A stretch of 9,282 nucleotides of DNA from Bacillota bacterium. GTDB lineage: Bacteria; Bacillota_A; Clostridia; Lachnospirales; WQUN01. A model generated the notes under the pieces. That model had not been told where the DNA came from. It did not search any database and saw nothing but the letters and a program-made list of their open reading frames with translations. Within the stretch, counting starts at the first letter, position 1. Every line of letters begins with the position of its first letter. The DNA is taken from the NCBI GenBank assembly GCA_009786175.1, contig WQTQ01000130.1, positions 1 to 9,282 of the forward strand, written 5' to 3'. Position numbers and translations under genes: made by a program. Below, in pieces: positions 1-6,716 of the stretch.

Positions 1-585
1 GATGGCTACCTTCCAGCGAGTAGAAGTTTCCCTGCCCGTCTGTAAAAAGTTCGCCCCAATACGAAAACCCGCCAACGCGCACAAAATAGCCGTTCTCATA
101 CACATACAAGATATGTATCCCCCACATACCTTCTTCATCAAAATCATACCAAATAAGGACATCAGGGACTCCATTATTATTAAAGTCATACAGACGGTAA
201 CTAAATGGAAACCGATACTCACCTTCACGCCACCAAACTCGGCTGTACGACGGTGTTATTTCGCGAATATCATCCGTCCAGCTTTTTGCAAACAACGTAG
301 GGCGGGCACTAAGAAAATCTCGTGCCACATTAAAGCCATACTCGCTGATGTAAGGCTCCATCGTATTAATATAAACCGTGCCCGTGTCCCATGCAGCATA
401 CGTGCAATTTCTCCCATGCTAAAATACATTTGTTCATTTATTAGAAAACCTTCTATGACAAACGGCTCGCTATTCAGCAAAATCTGCGTATTTGACGGTA
501 CAGCGTCAAATGATTCCGGTAAAGCGTGAACATGTCCTAACACAAGCATGATAATAAATAACGAACATGCGAATATTTTTTTCAT
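1..585 (-). pseudogene. Secreted stalk-domain (copper amine oxidase N-like) protein, frameshifted and cut by the window edge
   Basis: The start is ATG at 585, preceded by GGAGG with 5 nt spacing; the GTG at 591 overlaps the ribosome binding site and is less likely. Residues 1-21 form a signal peptide (MKK, hydrophobic core, probable cut after HVHA), so the product is exported. Residues 30-66 (PSNTQILLN...NEQMYFSMGEIARMLHG) resemble the small stalk domain called copper amine oxidase N-like in Clostridia; this is family recognition, and no catalytic function follows. After Gly66 (388-390) this frame turns into unlikely sequence and stops at 256-258. A neighbouring minus-strand frame then stays open from 388 to the left edge, about 129 codons, with clearly protein-like sequence: TGTVYINTMEPY, then DFNNNGVPDVLIWYDFDEEG, an acidic Asp/Asn-rich stretch. 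One extra G in the GGG run at 388-390 would join the two. The start lies 47 nt after purN. Decay and sequencing error cannot be told apart here. Confidence 0.75.
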
Positions 586-632
586 GTTCACCTCCGAAAT
601 GCAAATTCGTACACGCTACATAAAACCACTAA

Positions 633-1292
633 CTACTCCAACAACGATGGCACAATAACCCCGCCCAGCGTCTCCACCAAAAAAGTATGCTCCCTGGCAA
701 GCACTCTTGCGGCAAGGGTTTCCGGCGTGTCATCCTTTTCAACCGGCACGGTACACTGGGCGATAATTTCCCCTGTGTCGTACTCTGGGTCTACCCTGTG
801 AATTGTTATACCCGTCTCATCTTCGCCCGCGTCAATAACGGCCTTGTGTACATTAATGCCAAACATCCCTTTGCCGCCATACTTGGGCAGCAACGCCGGG
901 TGAATATTGTAAATTCGGTTCCTGTAGGTATGCAAAATGGTTTGGCCGACTTTTTTCATGTAGCCCGCAAGGAATATGATGTCCGTTTTGTGGGTAAGCA
1001 GCGTGTTTAAAATGGCTTGCTCCAGCTCTTGCGGGTCTTCGACGGTTTTTCCGCTGAAATGAAACGCGGGAATGCCTTCGTCCCTGGCCCGCTGCAACGC
1101 CATAGATTTGCTGTTATTGCTTATCACAACGCCTACTGCGGCGTTTATTTTACCGGCTTTGCAGCCGTCAATTATAGCCTGCAAATCGCTTCCGCCGCCG
1201 GAAGCAAAAACCGCGATATTTATTGTAGATTTGCAATCTTCGGGCGGTTGACAACCGCCCCTACGCAATGATGTACACATTTCATCTATCAT
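633..1292 (-). CDS. purN: Phosphoribosylglycinamide formyltransferase (GAR transformylase)
   Basis: Cytosolic enzyme of purine synthesis that transfers the formyl group of 10-formyltetrahydrofolate to glycinamide ribonucleotide. The core begins at about residue 24 with INIAVFASGGGSDLQAII, the phosphate-binding start of the family. The catalytic triad is visible: Asn129 and His131 in YNIHPALLPKYGG, and Asp172 in DPEYDTGEIIAQ. The loop KGMFGINVHKAV is longer than in the E. coli enzyme, a form I associate with Bacteroidetes and Clostridia. At 219 residues it exceeds the usual 190-210 because of about 23 extra N-terminal residues, partly encoded by a GC-rich palindrome at 1242-1260. The ATG at 1292 overlaps the thrS stop (ATGA) and has GGAG 8 nt upstream, so translation is probably coupled to thrS; an in-frame ATG at 1280 is an alternative with a poor ribosome binding site. 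No other pur genes are nearby. Confidence 0.95.
   Translation of the reverse strand: MIDEMCTSLRRGGCQPPEDCKSTINIAVFASGGGSDLQAIIDGCKAGKINAAVGVVISNNSKSMALQRARDEGIPAFHFSGKTVEDPQELEQAILNTLLTHKTDIIFLAGYMKKVGQTILHTYRNRIYNIHPALLPKYGGKGMFGINVHKAVIDAGEDETGITIHRVDPEYDTGEIIAQCTVPVEKDDTPETLAARVLAREHTFLVETLGGVIVPSLLE
1242..1260. repeat. Perfect GC-rich palindrome inside the 5' end of purN
   Basis: GGGCGGTTG and CAACCGCCC form two perfect 9-nt arms around a single base. On the minus strand the flanks read GCGTAGGGGCGG...CCGCCCGAAG. This looks like the short palindromic 'GTAGGGGCG...CGCCC' type of dispersed intergenic repeat I recall from Clostridia genomes, but that family link is memory-based. It encodes part of the atypical PurN N-terminus (LRRGGCQPPED) without breaking the frame. 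No second copy is visible in this window, so the repeat identity is inferred while the palindrome itself is directly seen. Confidence 0.6.
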
Positions 1293-3094
1293 AGCTTTCG
1301 CTCCGCAACCTCTTTTTGTATCCGTTCAATTACAACCGCAAGTGCCGCTGCCCCCTCTTCGCCATTTTCACGGCTGCGGACGCTGACGGTTCCTTCGGCG
1401 GCTTCTTTTTCGCCCACAACAAAAATAAACGGAATGCGCTGCATACGCGCTTCGCGTATTTTATAACCAATTTTTTCGCCCCTGTAGTCTGCTTCTACCC
1501 GCAGGCCGGATTCTTTCAGCTTTTTGGTTACGCTTTCCGCATAATGGTTATATTTTTCGGAAATTGGCAGCACACTTACCTGCACCGGTGCAAGCCAGGT
1601 TGGGAACGCCCCGCCGTATTTTTCAATTAGAATCGCAAGGGTACGCTCGTACGCGCCAATACTGGAGCGGTGGATTATTGTAGGGTGCTTTTTAGCTCCG
1701 TCTTTGTCGATGTACGTCATGCCAAACCGCTCTGCCAGGGCAAAGTCAATTTGCAAAGTGATAAGCGTATCTTCTTTGCCGTATACATTTTTGGCCTGAA
1801 TATCCAGCTTTGGCCCGTAGAAGGCGGCTTCGCCTTCAGCTTCCACGTAGGTTAGGCCCAGCTCGTCCAAAAGCTCGCGCATACGGTTTTGAGTTTCTTC
1901 CCAAACTTCCGCTTCGCCAATGTACTTTTCTTTATTATTGGGGTCCCACTTAGAAAAACGGTAACTGATGTCGTCTTTTATGCCAATGGTGGTCATCATA
2001 AAATTAACAAGGTCAACCACGCCTTTAAACTCGTCGTTTAGCTGCTCTTTTGTGCATACCAAGTGTCCTTCCGACAGGGTGAACTGCCGCACGCGGATAA
2101 GGCCGTGCATTTCGCCGGAAGATTCGTTACGGAACAGGGTGGAAGTCTCGTTGTACCTAATAGGCAAATCTCTGTAGCTGTGCTGCTCCGCGTTGTAAAT
2201 TTCGAATTGGAACGGGCATGTCATGGGGCGAAGAGCTAAGACAGTTTCGTCTTTATCCTCGTCACCTATTACAAACATGCCGTCTTTATATAAATCCCAA
2301 TGGCCGGAAACCCTAAACAGACTGTCCCTGCCCATGAAAGGCGTTTTTGTTAGCACGTAACCGCGGCGTTCTTCCTCGTCTTCTACAAAACGCTGCAAAA
2401 GCTGAACAACTTTCGCGCCTTTTGGCATAAGCAACGGCAGCCCTTGGCCAACTAATTCCGACGTTGTAAATAACTTCAACTCCCTGCCAAGCTTGTTATG
2501 GTCCCGGGCCAAGGCTTCTGCACGGGCGGTAAGGTAGGCCTCCAGTGCAGATGCTTTTTCAAAAGCCGTACCATAAATGCGGCTTAACATCTTATTTTTT
2601 TCACTGCCCCGCCAGTAAGCACCGGAAGAACCTTCGGATATGAGTTTTACGGCTTTGATATATTTTGTACTTGCCAAATGGGGGCCTGTGCAAAGGTCCA
2701 TAAAGTCGCCCTGTTTGTAGAAGGTAATAACTGCGTTTTCCGGCAGGTCGTTTATTAACTCGGTTTTGTAAATTTCGCCTTGCTGTTCCATTAGGGCAAG
2801 GGCTTCGGCCCGGGGCATTTCAATACGCTCCAGTGGCAAGTCTTCTTTTATGATTTTCTTCATTTCTGCTTCTATCAGCGGGATTTCTTCCGCCGTAAAC
2901 GGGCGGTTACGGTCAAAATCGTAGTAAAAACCGTCTTCTATTGCGGGGCCAATGGCCAGTTTTGTTTCCGGCCATAAGCGTTTTACTGCATGAGCCAAAA
3001 CGTGTGACGCCGTATGTCTGAAAATTTGTTTGTTTTCTTCCGCGTCAAAAGACACTAACTTTTCTGTGCCGTTGTTGTTAATTACTTTGAACAT
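1289..3094 (-). CDS. thrS: Threonyl-tRNA synthetase, form without a full TGS domain
   Basis: Cytosolic class II aminoacyl-tRNA synthetase charging tRNA-Thr. At 601 residues it is about 40 shorter than the E. coli and B. subtilis enzymes (about 640): the N-terminal TGS domain is reduced to about 25 residues. The editing domain has His27 and His31 (HTASH) with Cys135 and His139 (CTGPH). The catalytic core follows from about residue 200. Cys293 (RPMTCPF), His344 (SEGH) and His475 (IIHRS) match the zinc ligands Cys334, His385 and His511 of E. coli. Motif 2 is seen as LFRNESSGEMHGLIRVRQF. The anticodon-binding domain starts near LAPVQVSVLP and includes RGEKIGYKIREA. TCPF replaces the common NCPGH. 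ATG 3094 is preceded by AGGAGGA with 6 nt spacing. The gene lies 16 nt after the EIIC-like gene, so no T-box leader fits directly upstream. Confidence 0.97.
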   Translation of the reverse strand: MFKVINNNGTEKLVSFDAEENKQIFRHTASHVLAHAVKRLWPETKLAIGPAIEDGFYYDFDRNRPFTAEEIPLIEAEMKKIIKEDLPLERIEMPRAEALALMEQQGEIYKTELINDLPENAVITFYKQGDFMDLCTGPHLASTKYIKAVKLISEGSSGAYWRGSEKNKMLSRIYGTAFEKASALEAYLTARAEALARDHNKLGRELKLFTTSELVGQGLPLLMPKGAKVVQLLQRFVEDEEERRGYVLTKTPFMGRDSLFRVSGHWDLYKDGMFVIGDEDKDETVLALRPMTCPFQFEIYNAEQHSYRDLPIRYNETSTLFRNESSGEMHGLIRVRQFTLSEGHLVCTKEQLNDEFKGVVDLVNFMMTTIGIKDDISYRFSKWDPNNKEKYIGEAEVWEETQNRMRELLDELGLTYVEAEGEAAFYGPKLDIQAKNVYGKEDTLITLQIDFALAERFGMTYIDKDGAKKHPTIIHRSSIGAYERTLAILIEKYGGAFPTWLAPVQVSVLPISEKYNHYAESVTKKLKESGLRVEADYRGEKIGYKIREARMQRIPFIFVVGEKEAAEGTVSVRSRENGEEGAAALAVVIERIQKEVAERKL

Positions 3095-3110
3095 ATACTT
3101 TCCTCCTGGT

Positions 3111-4118
3111 TTATGCCGCTAATTTCATATCGCCAAACTTTATCCAGCCTTTTTTGCGCATGTATTCCGACACGGCTAAGCTAACAATTGCGGGTAGTAA
3201 AAAGTGTACCAATCCTATTTGTAAAAACACTACGGGTGTAAAGCCCATTACCGTAAGTGTATTAAACTGCCCAACAAGGCCGGATGTACCCATACCGGCA
3301 CCGTAGCGGTTAGTTTCCATCGCGAACACTGTGGCGGAAATTACGCCGCCAACAGCACTTGCTACAATGGGCGGTACCCATATCAGCGGGTTTTTCATTA
3401 TATTTGGCAGTTGCAGCATAGATGTTCCAATCCCCTGGGAAACAAGCCCGTTAACTTTATTTTCCCGGTAGCCGGATACCGCAAAGCCTATCATATTGGC
3501 GGCGCAGCCTGCGACAGCGGCACCGGCGGCAATGCCTTCCAGCCCAAGTGTAATAGAAATTGCCGCGCTGGAAAGAGGGCTTGTAAGAAGCATCCCCATA
3601 ACTATGGCCACAATACCGCCCATAAGAGCGGGCATTAGCTCTGTAGACCACATTATAAACCCGCCGATTGTACTCATTAACCAACTAATAGGTGTGCCAA
3701 TTAACATTGCTACACCAACACCGATAATTAACGTAACCGCAGGTGTTACAATTATGTCCACCTTAGTTTCCTTGGAAACAATTTTGCCAAACTCTGCGCC
3801 TATAATCGCGGCAATCATGGCACCCATTGGGCCGCCAAGGTAATTACCTGCAAAACCAACCGCCGCCGACGCAAATAATACAAGCGGCGGGGCTTTTAAC
3901 CCGTAGGCAACGGCAACGCCCATTGCAAAACCTGTCGCGCCGTGTGCAAAACTGCCAACCTCCACCATAAAGTCGATCCCCACACGGGAACCTATTTCTC
4001 TTAGGATTAGCCCCATTATAAGCGACGCGAAAATTCCAAGGGTCATCATGCCCATAGTTTCTATTGCGTACCGCCTAAAAGAAATTACAACGTCTTTTTT
4101 TTGTAGAAAAGATTTCAA
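3111..4118 (-). CDS. Orphan PTS EIIC-type membrane protein (PTS_EIIC_2 / PfoR-like)
   Basis: A 335-residue integral membrane protein with about nine or ten hydrophobic segments, the clearest near residues 21-40, 60-73, 78-92, 125-145, 163-180, 183-213, 246-266 and 295-318. The segments GIGTSMLQLPNIMKNPLIWVPP (about 229-250) and GAGMGTSGLVGQ (about 274-283) match the family described as PTS_EIIC_2, which includes PfoR, named as a regulator of perfringolysin O in Clostridium perfringens. EIIC proteins form the sugar-translocating channel of phosphotransferase systems, but no EIIA or EIIB gene is present here and the substrate is unknown. The start is TTG at 4118, with GGAGG 7 nt upstream; no closer ATG fits this spacing. 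It heads the leftward gene string, and thrS follows after 16 nt. The family is fairly certain; transport versus regulatory role is open. Confidence 0.85.
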   Translation of the reverse strand: MKSFLQKKDVVISFRRYAIETMGMMTLGIFASLIMGLILREIGSRVGIDFMVEVGSFAHGATGFAMGVAVAYGLKAPPLVLFASAAVGFAGNYLGGPMGAMIAAIIGAEFGKIVSKETKVDIIVTPAVTLIIGVGVAMLIGTPISWLMSTIGGFIMWSTELMPALMGGIVAIVMGMLLTSPLSSAAISITLGLEGIAAGAAVAGCAANMIGFAVSGYRENKVNGLVSQGIGTSMLQLPNIMKNPLIWVPPIVASAVGGVISATVFAMETNRYGAGMGTSGLVGQFNTLTVMGFTPVVFLQIGLVHFLLPAIVSLAVSEYMRKKGWIKFGDMKLAA

Positions 4119-4146
4119 TATACCGCCTCCAAAATTATATTTTTAG

Positions 4147-4174
4147 TTGCCATATGCTGTAGGCCATGTATAAT
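4147..4174 (+). promoter_or_regulatory. Sigma-A-type promoter for the asp23-fakA-recG string
   Basis: TTGCCA (4147-4152, 5 of 6 to TTGACA), a 16-nt spacer, then a perfect TATAAT (4169-4174), which is immediately preceded by TG. Transcription would start near 4181, giving an untranslated leader of roughly 65-70 nt before the ATG at 4249. It is the best promoter in the window, and its position upstream of a tightly packed gene string fits an operon promoter. Confidence 0.65.
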
Positions 4175-4199
4175 ATACGCTAGTATGAGACATTTTCAT
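4172..4199 (-). promoter_or_regulatory. Candidate promoter for the leftward EIIC-thrS-purN string
   Basis: On the minus strand ATGAAA (4199-4194, 4 of 6 to TTGACA) is followed after 16 nt by TATATT (4177-4172, 5 of 6 to TATAAT). Transcription would start near 4165, leaving a leader of about 47 nt before the TTG start. A perfect TTGACA at 4212-4207 is an alternative -35, but its best -10 (CATACT) lies 19 nt away. A TATAAT at 4139-4134 would start transcription too close to the ribosome binding site to be useful. Confidence 0.3.
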
Positions 4200-4200
4200 A
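4184..4200. promoter_or_regulatory. Imperfect dyad just downstream of the rightward promoter
   Basis: TATGAGA-CAT-TTTCATA has 7-nt arms with one mismatch, at about +3 to +20 of the rightward promoter and over the candidate leftward -35. That position would suit a repressor operator. It does not look like a FapR box. Short AT-rich dyads occur by chance, so this is a weak call. Confidence 0.25.
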
Positions 4201-4248
4201 GTGTTATGTCAAAATAATTACAATGAGGTGAAAAGGAGGTTGCAAAAT

Positions 4249-4605
4249 ATGCAATCAAGAATCATAAATGACTTGGGAACAATTGCAATAGAAAACGAAG
4301 TAATAGCCAGAATCGCCGGGCTTTCTGCCATGGAGTGCTACGGCGTTGTGGGAATGGCGGCAAAAAGCTTGAAGGACGGCTTGGTTCACCTTCTAAAAAT
4401 CGAAAGCCTTTCTAAGGGTGTAAAAATTGACACATTGGAAACCGGCGAGCTTGTAATTGATTTACACATAATTGTAGAGTACGGCACAAACTTGGTTGCC
4501 ATCGCCAATACATTAAAAGATAACGTGCGTTACAAAGTTGAAGAAAGCGTTGGCATGACGGTACAAGACGTAAATATATTTATCGAAGGTGTGCGAATCG
4601 ATTAG
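4249..4605 (+). CDS. Asp23/Gls24 family envelope stress protein (YloU-type)
   Basis: A 118-residue protein of the Asp23/Gls24 family, small proteins of Gram-positive bacteria linked to cell-envelope stress; the molecular role of YloU-type members is not established. Family features run the full length: GTIAIENEVIARIAG near the N-terminus, ECYGVVGMAAKS, then KGVKI, ELVIDLHIIVEYG and the C-terminal VNIFIEGVRI. No signal peptide or membrane segment is seen, so it is probably cytosolic. The start is the ATG at 4249, with AAGGAGG 9 nt upstream; upstream in-frame GTG at 4201 would lie in the untranslated leader. The stop TAG overlaps the AGGAGGA ribosome binding site of fakA. The asp23-like–fakA pairing matches B. 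subtilis yloU-yloV, which supports the call. Confidence 0.93.
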   Translation: MQSRIINDLGTIAIENEVIARIAGLSAMECYGVVGMAAKSLKDGLVHLLKIESLSKGVKIDTLETGELVIDLHIIVEYGTNLVAIANTLKDNVRYKVEESVGMTVQDVNIFIEGVRID

Positions 4606-4617
4606 GAGGATATAGCT

Positions 4618-6258
4618 TTGGGACTTGTTAGTATAGACGGTAAAATTCTTAGAAGAATGATTGTAGGCGGCGCGAACGAAGTTACAAAAAATACCGCCGC
4701 GCTAAATGCCTTAAACGTATTTCCCGTACCGGATGGTGACACAGGGACAAATATGGCGCACACGGTGCAGGCGGCTGCCAAAGAAGTATTAAAGCAGTCT
4801 TCCCCCAGCGTGGCGGATGTTTCCAAGGCCGCAAGCAACGGAGCGTTACGGGGTGCAAGGGGCAATTCCGGCGTAATTTTATCCCAGTTGTTCCGCGGTT
4901 TTGCAAAAGGCCTGGAAGGCAAAGCAGTTGCCGGTTCCGAAGACTTGGCGGAAGCATTGGCTCAATCTTCGGAAATGGCGTATAAGGCGGTAATGAAGCC
5001 AAAAGAGGGCACAATGCTTACCATTGGCCGCGCCGCAAGCGAAGCAGCTTTTGAAATTGCTTTTGACGAGGAAGATGTGGCGGAATGCTTAAAATTTGTA
5101 ATACGCCGCACAGATGAAGTTTTGATAAAAACCCCGGATATGCTGCCTGCGTTAAAACAAGCAGGTGTTGTAGACTCTGGCGGCATGGGTATTGTCTGCT
5201 TTTTAAAAGGCGCACTTTCAGCCCTTGAAACCGACGGTGAAATAGAACTGCTGGATCAATCGCAAATTGCGGCAGAAGGTGTCCCCGGCGCGCAGATTAA
5301 TGTTGCGGATATTAAGTTCGCCTACTGTACTGAATTTTTGGTGGAGATTGCTAAAGACAAAAAACTTGGCCATTCCAGCGACGCGGAAGGCGTACTACGC
5401 GGTTATTTGCCAACTATCGGTGACTCTGTTGTGGTTATCGAAGACGAAGGGCTTGTAAAAGTTCACGTCCACACCAACCATCCGGGCAAGGCGTTGGAAA
5501 AGGGCTTACAGTTTGGCCAGCTTTTGAATATTAAAATCGAAAACATGAAAGAGCAGCACTCCGAAATGCTGGAGTTCTCTGCTTCCAACGAGCCGCCTAA
5601 ACCCCTTGGCATAGTTGCCGTTGCCGCAGGAAGCGGTATTGTAGAGCTTTTCGCGGGCCTTGGCGCAGATTATGTAATTGAAGGCGGCCAAAGCATGAAC
5701 CCAAGCGCAGAAGACATTGCCAAGGCCATAGAACGTGTAAACGCGGAAAATATTATCGTACTGCCAAACAACAAAAATATTACTTTAACCGCAGAACAGG
5801 CAGGGAAACTGGTAAAAAACAAAACCGTTTATGTTGTGCCCACACTGTCTATTCCCCAGGGTGTTTCCTGTATGGTAAGTAACTCGGACACAATAAATAT
5901 AATCGACAACATTACCGGCATGAAAGACGCCATGGAAGCCGTACACAGCGGCCAAATTACACAGGCTGTGCGGGATACGGTTTTAGATGGCAAAGAAATA
6001 AAAGAGGGTGACTTCCTGTGCATTTACAACGGTGACATTGTAATGGTGCAAAAAGACTTAAAATCTGCCGCTCATGCATTAATTGGCTACATGCTGGAGC
6101 AAGGTGGTTTGCTGGTTAGCGTTTACTATGGTGAAGGGGCCACAGAAGAAGACGCATACGAACTTGCCGAGCATATAGGCAAAAAATATCCGGAAGCAGA
6201 AATTGAGGTTTACGAAGGCAAACAGCCGCTGTACAGCTACATTTTGTCTGTAGAGTAG
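4618..6258 (+). CDS. fakA: Fatty acid kinase catalytic subunit FakA (DAK2/YloV family)
   Basis: ATP-dependent kinase that phosphorylates fatty acids held by a FakB (DegV-family) partner, giving acyl-phosphate for phospholipid synthesis with PlsX/PlsY; no fakB gene lies in the window. At 546 residues it has the normal length. The N-terminal DhaL-like nucleotide-binding domain (about 1-200) carries NVFPVPDGDTGTNM (Asp39 and Asp41 among the presumed metal ligands), GARGNSG (79-85) and VDSGGMG (185-191). The middle domain has Cys237 (FAYCTEF) with His283 and His285 (KVHVHTNHPG), matching the zinc site described for Staphylococcus aureus FakA. The C-terminal part, including IEGGQSMNPSAEDI and VLPNNKNI, is the FakB-like region. 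The start is TTG at 4618, 7 nt after AGGAGGA; the alignment at GLVSIDGKILRRM supports it. It follows the Asp23-like gene by 12 nt, so co-transcription is very likely. Confidence 0.95.
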   Translation: MGLVSIDGKILRRMIVGGANEVTKNTAALNALNVFPVPDGDTGTNMAHTVQAAAKEVLKQSSPSVADVSKAASNGALRGARGNSGVILSQLFRGFAKGLEGKAVAGSEDLAEALAQSSEMAYKAVMKPKEGTMLTIGRAASEAAFEIAFDEEDVAECLKFVIRRTDEVLIKTPDMLPALKQAGVVDSGGMGIVCFLKGALSALETDGEIELLDQSQIAAEGVPGAQINVADIKFAYCTEFLVEIAKDKKLGHSSDAEGVLRGYLPTIGDSVVVIEDEGLVKVHVHTNHPGKALEKGLQFGQLLNIKIENMKEQHSEMLEFSASNEPPKPLGIVAVAAGSGIVELFAGLGADYVIEGGQSMNPSAEDIAKAIERVNAENIIVLPNNKNITLTAEQAGKLVKNKTVYVVPTLSIPQGVSCMVSNSDTINIIDNITGMKDAMEAVHSGQITQAVRDTVLDGKEIKEGDFLCIYNGDIVMVQKDLKSAAHALIGYMLEQGGLLVSVYYGEGATEEDAYELAEHIGKKYPEAEIEVYEGKQPLYSYILSVE

Positions 6259-6267
6259 GAGCAGATT

Positions 6268-6711
6268 ATGCGCGAAAATAACCGTAACGAAGTTATAGAC
6301 GACAACTTAACCCCGGAGCAAAAAAAGCAAGCCCTGCAAGAGGCCCACGCAAGGCGGGAACGGCTGATTGATAACGGCAAGGTAATTGTTTACACAATCG
6401 CCATAATAAATATCGTGGATTCAGTAGTAAGTCTTATTGTTGGGTCTGCCGGGATTATTGCGTTAATTTTTAACATTGTGATTTCTGTCGCACTAATGTC
6501 GGGCAAGGGGTGGGCCCGGGTACTTTTTGTAATTGGCTTGTCAATAGGTATCCTGCTTTCGTTAATCGTTCTATCCACACCTTCAATTTACATGCCTACA
6601 GGTGTTATGGTTTTTCTAGCTATTGCGTTAATTTACGGCGTTGTGGTAATAGTGCTTCTGTTTACAAGCAAAGCTGTTAGCGAATTTATGTACTGGGCAA
6701 AGAATGGTTGA
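6268..6711 (+). CDS. Unrecognised small membrane protein with four predicted helices
   Basis: I cannot assign a function. The 147-residue protein has a charged, probably helical cytoplasmic N-terminus (about 1-37, rich in Glu, Lys, Arg, Gln), then four hydrophobic segments at about 38-59, 61-78, 85-104 and 111-133, and a short tail. The GKGWAR stretch between helices 2 and 3 and the SKAVSEFMYW end recall many small four-helix proteins of Gram-positives, but this is only a pattern. ATG 6268 starts 9 nt after the fakA stop, with AGGAG overlapping that stop (TAGGAG). Its TGA stop at 6709-6711 sits just before recG. It is therefore part of the operon, between two genes that often lie near each other in Firmicutes without it. 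Confidence 0.85.
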   Translation: MRENNRNEVIDDNLTPEQKKQALQEAHARRERLIDNGKVIVYTIAIINIVDSVVSLIVGSAGIIALIFNIVISVALMSGKGWARVLFVIGLSIGILLSLIVLSTPSIYMPTGVMVFLAIALIYGVVVIVLLFTSKAVSEFMYWAKNG

Positions 6712-6716
6712 TAAGT

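Noticed and set aside
490..511. Perfect inverted repeat ATTTGACG-6 nt-CGTCAAAT as a possible terminator or operator
   Set aside because: It lies inside the coding part of the stalk-domain gene just after the signal peptide, has no T-run, and 8-nt arms with short loops are expected about once by chance in a window this size.
2..529. 175-codon plus-strand open frame at the left edge
   Set aside because: It is the antisense shadow of the frameshifted secreted protein; the minus strand has the ribosome binding site, signal peptide and domain sequence.
4119..4248. T-box or other riboswitch in the divergent intergenic region
   Set aside because: The region is about 130 nt, filled by promoter elements and ribosome binding sites, with no T-box-like conserved segment or terminator hairpin.
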